Part shown: positions 43,776-51,434 of the stretch, piece by piece | Numbering within the stretch: position 1 is the stretch's first letter | How the letters are laid out: each line of letters begins with the position of its first letter | Assembly (NCBI RefSeq): GCF_013364155.1 | Contig: NZ_CP054916.1 | Location: 3,096,501-3,160,500 of the forward strand | From: Streptomyces sp. NA02950 | GTDB lineage: Bacteria > Actinomycetota > Actinomycetes > Streptomycetales > Streptomycetaceae | Length of the DNA stretch: 64,000 nt | Direction of reading: 5' to 3' | Notes under the pieces: generated by a model | What the model was told of the DNA's origin: nothing | Seen by the model: the letters and a program-made list of their open reading frames with translations, nothing else | Databases searched by the model: none | Program-made: the position numbers and the translations under genes

Positions 43776-44618
43776 ATGCCTGTGCTCAGACCTGGTCCGG
43801 CCCGACGCGCCCTCAGTGCGCTGATCGGCATCCTCGCCGCTCTCGTCACCACGACCTTCGCGCTCTCCGCCCCGGCGTCCGCCGCGCAGCGCTCGGAGGA
43901 CATCCCCCACCCCGAGGACGACTGGGCGGGGTCGCAGATACTCAAGCACGAGGGCGGGTCCACCACCGGTGAGGCACCGCCGAGTGTGCTCGCCAGCGTC
44001 GAAGGTGTCGACGTCAGCAGCCACCAGGGCAATGTCTCCTGGTCCACGCTGTGGAGCAGCGGGGTCCGGTTCGCCTATGTCAAGGCGACCGAGGGCACCA
44101 GCTACACCAACCCGTACTTCACCCAGCAGTACACCGGCTCGTACAACGTCGGCATGATCCGCGGGGCGTACCACTTCGCGCTGCCGAACAACTCCACCGG
44201 TGCCGCACAGGCCAACTACTTCGTCGACCACGGCGGCGGCTGGTCCAAGGACGGCAAGACGCTGCCCGGCGCGCTCGACATGGAGTACAACCCCTACGGC
44301 GCGACCTGCTACGGCAAGAGCGCCAGCGGGATGGTCAGCTGGATCAAGGACTTCTCCGCCACCTACCGCGCCCGCACCGGACGCGATCCGGTGATCTACA
44401 CCTCGACCAGCTGGTGGAAGACCTGCACCGGCAACTCCAGTGCCTTCGGCGGGGTCAACCCGCTGTGGATTCCGCGCTACGGCTCGTCCGTCGGCGAACT
44501 CCCCGCGGGCTGGGGCTTCCACACCATCTGGCAGTACACCTCCTCCGGGGCCACGGTCGGCGACCACAACAAGTTCAACGGCGCCATGGACCGGCTCCAG
44601 GCCCTGGCGAACGGCTGA
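43776..44618 (+). CDS. Secreted GH25 lysozyme
   Basis: A 280-aa exported muramidase of glycoside hydrolase family 25 (Cellosyl-like). Signal peptide 1-37 ending ASA-A. The barrel starts EGVDVSSHQGNVSW, with catalytic acidic residues in that DVSSHQG segment and in ALDMEYNPYG (DxE). RGAYHFALP and FHTIWQYTSSG are family signatures. ATG at 43776 is preceded by a pyrimidine-rich tract (CTCCCTCACC and ACTCCCCC repeats). A 42-bp palindrome follows the gene and may double as its terminator. Confidence 0.93.
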   Translation: MPVLRPGPARRALSALIGILAALVTTTFALSAPASAAQRSEDIPHPEDDWAGSQILKHEGGSTTGEAPPSVLASVEGVDVSSHQGNVSWSTLWSSGVRFAYVKATEGTSYTNPYFTQQYTGSYNVGMIRGAYHFALPNNSTGAAQANYFVDHGGGWSKDGKTLPGALDMEYNPYGATCYGKSASGMVSWIKDFSATYRARTGRDPVIYTSTSWWKTCTGNSSAFGGVNPLWIPRYGSSVGELPAGWGFHTIWQYTSSGATVGDHNKFNGAMDRLQALANG

Positions 44619-44653
44619 CGCGGCGGTCCCCCACCCCCACGACCGGCGCACCC

Positions 44654-44695
44654 GCCCTCCAGCGTACGGACAGGTCTGTCTGTACGCTGGAGGGC
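44654..44695. promoter_or_regulatory. 42-bp near-perfect palindrome: TetR operator and possible lysozyme terminator
   Basis: GCCCTCCAGCGTAC (44654-44667) mirrors GTACGCTGGAGGGC (44682-44695), around core GACAG-GT-CTGTC. Nineteen of 21 arm positions pair. The core matches the operators at 46017-46069 before the oxidoreductase gene. It lies 37-78 bases before the TetR start. Confidence 0.75.
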
Positions 44696-44731
44696 ATCGG
44701 CCGTCTTGGGCCCGTCCCGAGGAGCATGACC

Positions 44732-45310
44732 ATGAGCAGCACCCGCCCCTCCGCCCACGAGCGGATCCTCTCCACGGCGACCACCCTGTTCAACGCCCAC
44801 GGGGTGCGCGGGGTCGGGGTGGACCGGATCATCGCCGAGTCGGGGGTGGCGAAGGCGACGCTGTACTCCCACTTCCGCTGCAAGGACGCGCTGGTCCTGG
44901 CCTATCTCCAGCAGTCGGACACCTATTGGCGCACCGCGCTGAAGGAGGCGGCCGAGGCGGCGGGACCGGACCCGCGCGACCAGCTCGCCGGACTGTTCGA
45001 CGCGCTGTGCGCCGCCGCCGTACAGGAGAACTTCCGCGGCTGTGCCTTTGTGCGGACCGCCGGGGAGACGGAGCCGGGCAGTGACACCCATGAGGCCACG
45101 GCCGAGCACAAGCGGGCGGTGCGGGCCTGGCTGACCGAGCTGACCACGGCGGCAGGGGCCGCCGACCCCGCGACGCTGGCACTCCAGATCTCCGTCCTCG
45201 TCGACGGCGCGATGTCCGCGTCGGCGGTGGAGTGCGGGCCCGAGGTCGTGAAGGCGGCGAAGGAGGCGACCCGGACGCTGGTCGCGCTCGCCTGTCCGGC
45301 CCGGACCTGA
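44732..45310 (+). CDS. TetR family transcriptional regulator
   Basis: A 192-aa repressor. HTH at 10-55 (ILSTATTLFNAHGVRGVGVDRII in part; GVGVDRIIAESGVAKATLYSHF) and a conserved LYSHFRCKDALVLAYL. ATG at 44732 with GAGGAG 7 bases upstream; an ATG 6 bases earlier is less well spaced. C-terminal domain contains CAAAVQENFRGCAFV, a cysteine-bearing segment. It probably binds the CAGACAG/CTGTCTG operators before itself and before the convergent oxidoreductase gene. Confidence 0.93.
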   Translation: MSSTRPSAHERILSTATTLFNAHGVRGVGVDRIIAESGVAKATLYSHFRCKDALVLAYLQQSDTYWRTALKEAAEAAGPDPRDQLAGLFDALCAAAVQENFRGCAFVRTAGETEPGSDTHEATAEHKRAVRAWLTELTTAAGAADPATLALQISVLVDGAMSASAVECGPEVVKAAKEATRTLVALACPART

Positions 45311-45328
45311 CCTGACCTGACGGCATAC

Positions 45329-45368
45329 GGTGAAGGGCCTGACCACGGCGGCGGTCAGGCCCTTCACC
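45329..45368. terminator. Bidirectional terminator, 16-bp arms
   Basis: GGTGAAGGGCCTGACC (45329-45344) and GGTCAGGCCCTTCACC (45353-45368), 8-base loop, between convergent tetR and the oxidoreductase gene. Preceded by three CCTGA tandem units. Confidence 0.85.
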
Positions 45369-45378
45369 AGGTCACCGG

Positions 45379-45930
45379 TCAGACGGCGGCGAGCTCCGGT
45401 TCCCGCACCGCGCCGGAGGCCAGCAGGGCGCGGTAGCGCTCCTGGTGCGCGGCCAGCCCCGCGTCGTCCAGCGTCTGCGTCCCGTACAGCGCGAACGGCT
45501 CCTCGTAGCGCAGCCCGGTCATGCGCGCGGTGGCCTCGATCGGCCTGAGCAGCTCGGCGACCGTGTAGCGGTTGACCCCATCGGCCCGGTACGCCTCCGC
45601 GGGCCCGCCCAGCGAGGTGGTGACCAGCAGCGACTTGCCGTGCAGAGAGGTGCCGCCGGTGCCGTAGGCCCAGCCGTACAGGAAGACCTCGTCGATCCAC
45701 TTCTTGAGCAGCGGCGGCACCGAGTACCAGTAGAAGGGGAACTGGAGCACGATCCGGTCGTGCTCCAGCAGCAGCCGCTGCTCCCGCTCGACGTCGAGCG
45801 TCAGGTCCGGGTAGGCGGCGTACAGATCGTGGACGGTGACGCCCTCCACCGGCCGGGCCGCCTCGGCGAGCGCGGCGTTGACGCGGGAGCGGGCGAGGCC
45901 GGGGTGGGCGAGGACAACAAGAGTGCGCAC
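45379..45930 (-). CDS. Flavodoxin-fold NAD(P)H oxidoreductase (KefF/MdaB-like)
   Basis: A 183-aa quinone/azo-reductase type flavoenzyme. Starts at the GTG at 45930 behind GGAGGAA (VRTLVVLAHPGLARSRVN; the FMN/FAD phosphate loop). IVLQFPFYWYSVPPLLKKWIDEV is the family core, quoted in part (FPFYWYSVPPLLKKWIDEV), followed by LLVTTSLGGPAEAY. Two perfect TetR-like operators lie 90-140 bases upstream, identical in core to the one before tetR. It probably detoxifies quinones or similar electrophiles that also act as inducers. Confidence 0.92.
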   Translation of the reverse strand: MRTLVVLAHPGLARSRVNAALAEAARPVEGVTVHDLYAAYPDLTLDVEREQRLLLEHDRIVLQFPFYWYSVPPLLKKWIDEVFLYGWAYGTGGTSLHGKSLLVTTSLGGPAEAYRADGVNRYTVAELLRPIEATARMTGLRYEEPFALYGTQTLDDAGLAAHQERYRALLASGAVREPELAAV

Positions 45931-46015
45931 GGGTTCCTCCGTGGGTTCCGTGGTGCCGTGGACGGCAGGGAAGGGCTCTGAGCCGGCGGGGGCGGCGTCA
46001 TCGCCACGCAACCGA

Positions 46016-46070
46016 ACAGACAGTTCTGTCTGATTCACTGCTTCGTACGCTACCAGACAGATCTGTCTGT
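46016..46070 (-). promoter_or_regulatory. Two CAGACAG-NN-CTGTCTG operators
   Basis: CAGACAG-TT-CTGTCTG (46017-46032) and CAGACAG-AT-CTGTCTG (46054-46069), both perfect, centres 37 bases apart. They lie in the promoter region of the oxidoreductase gene and share the GACAG-NN-CTGTC core with the palindrome at 44654-44695. Confidence 0.85.
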
Positions 46071-46122
46071 CTGCCACGGGTCCTCGGTCCCCCGGCACGG
46101 GCGTGGCAGCGGCGGGCGGGCC

Positions 46123-46161
46123 GCGGCCCGGAGCCCCCGTACACGCAGGACTCCGGGCCGC
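46123..46161 (-). terminator. Terminator downstream of lon
   Basis: GCGGCCCGGAG (46123-46133) pairs with CTCCGGGCCGC (46151-46161), loop of 17 bases, 20 bases past the lon stop. Confidence 0.65.
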
Positions 46162-46180
46162 ATCGCCCCGGCAGCGTCCG

Positions 46181-48595
46181 TCACGCCGCCGCCGGAACCT
46201 CCGGGGTCACCGACGAGGCGGGCCGGAGCGCCAGCTCCAGGACCTGCCGGACGTCGGAGACCGGGTGGACGTCCAGCTTCGCCAGCACCTCGGCGGGGAC
46301 ATCGTCCAGATCGGGTTCGTTCCGCTTGGGGATGACCACGGTGGTCACCCCGGCCCGGTGCGCCGCCAGCAGCTTCTGCTTGACGCCGCCGATGGGCAGC
46401 ACCCGCCCGGTCAGCGAGACCTCGCCCGTCATCGCCACGTCCGGGCGCACCTGGCGGCCGGAGAGCAGCGAGGCGAGCGCCGTGGTCATGGTGATGCCCG
46501 CGCTCGGACCGTCCTTGGGCACCGCGCCCGCCGGGACGTGGAGGTGGACGCCGCGCTCCTTGAGGTCACCCACCGGCAGCTCCAGCTCCGCGCCGTGGGA
46601 GCGCAGGAAGGACAGCGCGATCTGGGCGGACTCCTTCATCACCTCGCCGAGCTGACCGGTCAGCGTCAGCCCCGCGCCGCCCGTCTCCGGATCGGCCAGC
46701 GACGCCTCGACGAACAGCACATCGCCGCCCGCGCCGGTGACCGCGAGCCCGGTGGCGACCCCCGGCACCGCGGTGCGCCGCTCGGCCGGGTCCTGGGCGG
46801 ACTCGGGGGTGTGGTGCGGCCGTCCGACCAGCGGCCGCAAGCCCTCCACCCCGACGGTGAACGGCAGCTTCCGCTCGCCCAGTTCGTGTTGGGCCGCGAC
46901 CTTGCGCAGCAGCCGGGCCACGGACCGCTCCAGGTTCCGTACGCCCGCCTCGCGGGTGTACTCGCCCGCCAGCTTGCGCAGCGCCGCGTCCTCCACCACG
47001 ACCTCGCCCGGCTCCAGACCGGCGCGCTCCAGCTGCCGGGGCAGCAGGTGGTCGCGGGCGATGGTGACCTTCTCGTCCTCGGTGTAGCCGTCCAGCCGTA
47101 CCAGCTCCATGCGGTCCAGCAGCGCTTCCGGGATCGCCTCCAGGACGTTGGCGGTCGCCAGGAAGACCACATCGCTCAGGTCGAGCTCGACCTCCAGGTA
47201 GTGATCCCGGAAGGTGTGGTTCTGCGCCGGGTCCAGGACCTCCAGAAGGGCGGCGGCCGGGTCGCCGCGGAAGTCGGAGCCGACCTTGTCGATCTCGTCC
47301 AGCAGCACGACCGGGTTCATCGAACCGGCCTCCTTGATCGCCCGGACGATCCGGCCGGGCAGCGCGCCCACATAGGTGCGGCGGTGACCGCGGATCTCCG
47401 CCTCGTCCCGGACGCCGCCGAGCGCGACCCGGACGAAGGTGCGCCCCATCGCACGGGCGACGCTCTCGCCCAGACTGGTCTTGCCGACGCCGGGCGGGCC
47501 GACCAGCGCCAGCACCGCGCCGCCGCGGCGGCCGCCGACCACGCCCAGCCCCCGGTCGGAGCGGCGCTTGCGCACCGCCAGGTACTCGGTGATCCGCTCC
47601 TTGACGTCCTCCAGGCCCGCGTGGTCGGCGTCGAGCACCTCCTTGGCGCCCTGGATGTCGTACGCGTCCTCGGTGCGCTCGTTCCACGGCAGCTCCAGGA
47701 CGGTGTCCAGCCAGGTGCGGATCCAGCTCCCCTCGGGGCTCTGGTCGGAGGACCGCTCCAGCTTGTCGACCTCCTTCAGCGCCGCGGTGCGCACCTTCTC
47801 CGGCAGATCGGCAGCCTCGACCCGGGCCCGGTAGTCCTCGGACTCGTCCTCGGGATCACCGTTGAGTTCGGCCAGCTCCCTGCGGACGGCCTCCAGCTGG
47901 CGCCGCAGCAGGAATTCGCGCTGCTGCTTGTCCACACCTTCCTGGACGTCCTTGGCGATCGACTCGGCCACGTCCTGCTCGGCCAGGTGTTCGCCCAGCA
48001 GGCCGACGGCCAGCCGCAGCCGGGCCACCGGGTCGGCGGTCTCCAGGAGTTCCACCCGCTGGGCGGTGGTCAGGAACGGCGAGTAGCCCGAGTTGTCGGC
48101 GAGCTGCGCGACATCGTCGATCTGCTGCACCCGGTCCACGACCTGCCAGGCGCCGCGCTTGCGCAGCCAGCTGGTGGCCAGCGCCTTGTACTCCTTCATC
48201 AGCTCGGTGACGGCACCGGGCAGCGGGTCGGGCACGATCTCCTCGACCGCGGTCCCCTCCACCCACAGCGCCGCCCCGGGACCGGTGGTCCCGGCGCCGA
48301 TGCGGACGCGCCGCACCCCGCGGATGAGCGCGCCGGGGTCGCCGCCGGAGAGCCGCCCCACCTGCTCGACGGTGCCGAGGGTGCCGGTCCCCGCGTACGT
48401 CCCGTCGACGCGCGGCACCAGCAGCAGCTGCGGCTTCCCTCCGCTCCCGCTGGAGCGGGCGGCGGCCTGGGCGGCCTCCACCGCGGCGCGTACTTCGGTG
48501 TCGGACAGGTCCAGCGGCACCACCATGCCGGGCAGCACCACCTCGTCGTCGAGAGGCAGCACGGGCAGGGTGAGCGGTGTGGACAGCGAAGCCAT
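46181..48595 (-). CDS. lon: ATP-dependent Lon protease
   Basis: An 804-aa AAA+ serine protease that degrades misfolded and regulatory proteins. Substrate-binding LAN domain at about 1-200 (LTLPVLPLDDEVVLPGMVVPL in part), coiled coil 200-300, Walker A GPPGVGKTS near 370, and the peptidase domain with catalytic Ser698 in KDGPSAGITM and Lys in GGVKQKLLAA. ATG at 48595 with GGGGAG. An HAIR/HspR-type inverted repeat lies upstream, fitting HspR control of lon reported for Streptomyces. Divergence in this region matches the conserved lon to kgd gene order. Confidence 0.96.
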   Translation of the reverse strand: MASLSTPLTLPVLPLDDEVVLPGMVVPLDLSDTEVRAAVEAAQAAARSSGSGGKPQLLLVPRVDGTYAGTGTLGTVEQVGRLSGGDPGALIRGVRRVRIGAGTTGPGAALWVEGTAVEEIVPDPLPGAVTELMKEYKALATSWLRKRGAWQVVDRVQQIDDVAQLADNSGYSPFLTTAQRVELLETADPVARLRLAVGLLGEHLAEQDVAESIAKDVQEGVDKQQREFLLRRQLEAVRRELAELNGDPEDESEDYRARVEAADLPEKVRTAALKEVDKLERSSDQSPEGSWIRTWLDTVLELPWNERTEDAYDIQGAKEVLDADHAGLEDVKERITEYLAVRKRRSDRGLGVVGGRRGGAVLALVGPPGVGKTSLGESVARAMGRTFVRVALGGVRDEAEIRGHRRTYVGALPGRIVRAIKEAGSMNPVVLLDEIDKVGSDFRGDPAAALLEVLDPAQNHTFRDHYLEVELDLSDVVFLATANVLEAIPEALLDRMELVRLDGYTEDEKVTIARDHLLPRQLERAGLEPGEVVVEDAALRKLAGEYTREAGVRNLERSVARLLRKVAAQHELGERKLPFTVGVEGLRPLVGRPHHTPESAQDPAERRTAVPGVATGLAVTGAGGDVLFVEASLADPETGGAGLTLTGQLGEVMKESAQIALSFLRSHGAELELPVGDLKERGVHLHVPAGAVPKDGPSAGITMTTALASLLSGRQVRPDVAMTGEVSLTGRVLPIGGVKQKLLAAHRAGVTTVVIPKRNEPDLDDVPAEVLAKLDVHPVSDVRQVLELALRPASSVTPEVPAAA

Positions 48596-48617
48596 GATCT
48601 CCCCTTAGGCAGGCAAG

Positions 48618-48636
48618 TTGAGCTATGCAGACTCAA
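48618..48636 (-). promoter_or_regulatory. HAIR-like operator (HspR) of lon
   Basis: TTGAGC-N7-ACTCAA (48618-48636) fits the HAIR consensus CTTGAGT-N7-ACTCAAG at 11 of 12 core arm positions (TTGAGT versus TTGAGC). It lies 23-41 bases before the lon start. In streptomycetes HspR represses lon, dnaK and clpB through such sites (established knowledge); the site here is seen by eye. Confidence 0.75.
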
Positions 48637-48684
48637 TGCTCGGGAGACCTCAGGTGTTCCCGGGCCCGTGTTCGCCGTGAGCGA

Positions 48685-49629
48685 TCAGCCGTTCGACGCG
48701 TCGACGGCGGCGGTGCCCGAAGGGGCCACGGCGGCGCGCCGCCGGGCGGTGTGGCGGACGTACGGCCAGCAGACCAGCCCGGTCAGCAGGGCGAGGGCAT
48801 GGCCCCAGTCGGTGAGCGGATCGGCGATGCCGATCAGGCTCGACGCGGCCAGCATCACCGCGATCGCGCCGACCAGCGCCCAGCGCGGCCGGGGCCGCAG
48901 CAGCACGGCGAGCGCCCCGGCGCAGGCGATCAGCCCGTAGCTCACGCCGTAGTCCAGCCGCCGCAGCGAGCTGTGCGGAAGATGGCCGAGCGCGACGGAG
49001 GCGGCCACCGGGAGTTCGGTGAGCAGCGTCGCCAGCACATGCCCCAGCAGGAACACCCCGGCCGTCCGCAGTCCGCCGATCCGCCGCTCCAGCGCCGTGA
49101 GCACCAGCAGCAGCGCGGGCAGATACGGCGAGACGAGGCCGCCGACCATCCACACCGCGCTGGCCAGCAGGGTGAGCAGCGGACGCTGGGCAAGATGGGA
49201 CACATCGGTGCTGGAGCCCGCGAGCAGCTCGTGGACGGTGCGCGGATCGCCGAGGTGCGCGAAGAGGCCGGTGCCGAGAAGGACGAGGGCGTAAGCGAGG
49301 GTGAACGGCGCGGAGGCGGGCGTGGGCACCCACCGTGCGAGCCGCCGCCACGGTTCCCCCGCCCGCCGGGTCCGCCCCGGGATCCGCGGTGTCGCCGCCC
49401 CCACGGCGACGGCGGCGTCCGACGGGGCCGGGAGGCGGGCCGGGAAGAGCGGTGCCGCACAGACCCCGGGCACCGACCAGCACCATCCGGCGACGGCGGG
49501 ATCACGCGGAGCGGTGGCGGCGGTGGCGATGGCGGAGAGGTCTCCACCACTGGCGGCCGCGCCCGGACGCGCGGCCTGGCCCGCGCGGTCCGCACCGGGC
49601 CCGGCACCGTCCGCCCGTACGACTGCCAC
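48685..49629 (-). CDS. Rhomboid-like multi-pass membrane protein
   Basis: A 314-aa protein with about 6-7 helices, resembling the rhomboid fold by helix spacing (FTLAYALVLLGTGLFAHL, LASAVWMVGGLVSPYLPALLLV, GVFLLGHVLATLLTEL, DYGVSYGLIACAGALAVLL). The classical GxSG protease motif appears as GVSYGL, which has a Ser but not GxSG, so protease activity is doubtful. GTG at 49629 with GGGGGAAAGGAG upstream, a very good ribosome binding site. The 5' third is Arg/Ala-rich and poorly conserved-looking. It faces the spermidine-synthase-like gene divergently. Confidence 0.7.
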   Translation of the reverse strand: MAVVRADGAGPGADRAGQAARPGAAASGGDLSAIATAATAPRDPAVAGWCWSVPGVCAAPLFPARLPAPSDAAVAVGAATPRIPGRTRRAGEPWRRLARWVPTPASAPFTLAYALVLLGTGLFAHLGDPRTVHELLAGSSTDVSHLAQRPLLTLLASAVWMVGGLVSPYLPALLLVLTALERRIGGLRTAGVFLLGHVLATLLTELPVAASVALGHLPHSSLRRLDYGVSYGLIACAGALAVLLRPRPRWALVGAIAVMLAASSLIGIADPLTDWGHALALLTGLVCWPYVRHTARRRAAVAPSGTAAVDASNG

Positions 49630-49776
49630 CGCTGGGCTCCTTTCCCCCGGCCGCCCCCGGCCGTCCCCGGCCGTCCTTCTCTTCGCACTCTTCGCATGTC
49701 CGCGTTCGACACCAGAACACCTCCCGGGCCGTATGTGATGCCGACCGGCCGCCGATGTGCACACCGCCACAGCGGA

Positions 49777-49790
49777 CACCGCATGCGGTG
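49777..49790. promoter_or_regulatory. 14-bp perfect palindrome CACCGCATGCGGTG
   Basis: Located in the 243-base divergent region between the rhomboid-like and spermidine-synthase-like genes, 83 bases before the latter. Possible operator, no regulator linked. Confidence 0.35.
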
Positions 49791-49872
49791 GACCGGTGAG
49801 CCGGGGCGGCGCGAGGATGGCGGCGGGCCCGCCGCCAGGGGCCCGCTCGCCACGTCCAGCCGGAGGATCGCC

Positions 49873-50589
49873 ATGCACCCCCCGTACGACACCGCAGCCG
49901 ACCGGCAGCCGGTCACCCTCGACCGCCGCGACGGCCCGTACGGCGAGGTGGCGCTGCGGCGGCGCGGGGCGGCGGACGACGCGGACGCCGTCTTCGAGAT
50001 CATCGCCAACGGCTGCTTCCTCATGGACACCTCCGACGGCCGCTCCGAGCGGCTGCTCGTGCGGGCCGCGCTCGACGCCCTGCCCGCCGACCGACCCGCT
50101 CCCGCCCTGCTCATCGGCGGGCTCGGCGTCGGCTTCTCGCTCGCCGAGGCGGCCGACGAGCCGCGCTGGGGCCGGATCGCGGTCGTGGAGCGGGAGGAGG
50201 CGGTCGTCGACTGGCACCGCGACGGCCCGCTGGCGGCGGTCACCGCGCGGGCACTGGCCGATCCGCGCACCGCGGTCGTCCACGCCGATCTGGTCGCCCA
50301 CCTCCGTGAGCCGGACGGCCCGCGCCACGACGCGCTGTGCCTGGACATCGACAACGGACCGGACTGGACCGTCACCGAGGACAACACCGGCCTCTACTCC
50401 CCCGCCGGACTGGCCGCCTGCGCGGCCCGCCTCACCCCCGGCGGGGTGCTCGCGGTGTGGTCGGCACAGCCGTCGCCCGCGTTCGAGGGATCTCTCCGCA
50501 ATGCCGGATTCACAAGGGTGCGTACGGAAGAGATCGCTGTTGCCCGAGGAGTACCCGACGTGGTGCACATCGGGATTCGGGGCGCGTAG
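49873..50589 (+). CDS. Spermidine synthase-like SAM-dependent protein
   Basis: A 238-aa protein with the spermidine synthase/SpeE-like methyltransferase fold. PALLIGGLGVGFSLAEA is the nucleotide-binding loop, WGRIAVVEREEAVVDWH holds the acidic ribose-binding residue and ALCLDIDNGPDW the catalytic-type acidic stretch. ATG at 49873 behind GGAGG. The usual N-terminal beta domain is shortened, so aminopropyl transfer is not certain. It lies before the two-component system, in an order common near kgd in streptomycetes. Confidence 0.85.
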   Translation: MHPPYDTAADRQPVTLDRRDGPYGEVALRRRGAADDADAVFEIIANGCFLMDTSDGRSERLLVRAALDALPADRPAPALLIGGLGVGFSLAEAADEPRWGRIAVVEREEAVVDWHRDGPLAAVTARALADPRTAVVHADLVAHLREPDGPRHDALCLDIDNGPDWTVTEDNTGLYSPAGLAACAARLTPGGVLAVWSAQPSPAFEGSLRNAGFTRVRTEEIAVARGVPDVVHIGIRGA

Positions 50590-50693
50590 CCGAGCCGCGT
50601 ACGCTGCCCTTACGCTTTCCTGCCTAGACCACGCCGCACGGCAATGACCAGGCGCGGAGCGCGGTTTTTCAAGACGACGCATGGGGCGGGCGT

Positions 50694-51434
50694 ATGGACC
50701 AGAATCTCAACGGCCACAACGGGGCCGCCACGACCACCCCCGGCGCACAGCGCCGGGTGCTCGTCGTCGAGGACGATCCGACCATCGTGGACGCGATCGC
50801 GGCCCGGCTGCGGGCCGAGGGCTTCCAGGTGCAGACGGCCGGGGACGGCCCGGCGGCCGTCGACACGGCCGAGGCGTGGCAGCCCGACCTGCTGGTACTC
50901 GATGTGATGCTGCCGGGCTTCGACGGGCTCGAGGTGTGCCGACGGGTGCAGGCCAGGCGGCCGGTGCCGGTGCTGATGCTCACCGCGCGCGATGACGAGA
51001 CCGACATGCTGGTGGGGCTCGGGGTCGGCGCGGACGACTACATGACCAAGCCGTTCTCGATGCGCGAGCTGGCCGCCCGGGTGCATGTGCTGCTGCGGCG
51101 GGTGGAGCGGGCGGCGCTGGCCGCGCACACCCCGCGCAGCGGGATCCTGCGCCTGGGCGAGCTGGAGATCGACCACGCACAGCGCCGGGTGCGGGTCCGC
51201 GGCTCCGACGTCCATCTGACCCCGACCGAGTTCGACCTGCTGGTCTGCCTGGCCAACACCCCGCGCGCGGTGCTCTCCCGCGAGCAACTGCTGGCGGAGG
51301 TCTGGGACTGGGCGGACGCCTCGGGCACCCGGACCGTGGACAGCCACATCAAGGCACTGCGGCGGAAGATCGGCGCGGAACGGATCCGTACGGTGCACGG
51401 CGTCGGTTACGCCCTGGAGACCCCGGCCGCATGA
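50694..51434 (+). CDS. OmpR-family response regulator
   Basis: A 246-aa two-domain regulator. Receiver at 20-135 with Asp27/Asp28, phospho-acceptor Asp70 (LLVLDVMLPG) and KPFSMRELAARV. DNA-binding winged helix at 145-240 with LTPTEFDLLVCLANTP and RTVDSHIKALRRKIG. ATG at 50694 with a weak box. Stop codon overlaps the start of the histidine kinase gene by 4 bases, so the pair is one system. Confidence 0.94.
   Translation: MDQNLNGHNGAATTTPGAQRRVLVVEDDPTIVDAIAARLRAEGFQVQTAGDGPAAVDTAEAWQPDLLVLDVMLPGFDGLEVCRRVQARRPVPVLMLTARDDETDMLVGLGVGADDYMTKPFSMRELAARVHVLLRRVERAALAAHTPRSGILRLGELEIDHAQRRVRVRGSDVHLTPTEFDLLVCLANTPRAVLSREQLLAEVWDWADASGTRTVDSHIKALRRKIGAERIRTVHGVGYALETPAA

Noticed and set aside
48685..49629. 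Active rhomboid protease
   Set aside because: No clear GxSG serine motif or partner His in the expected helices, so only rhomboid-like topology is claimed.
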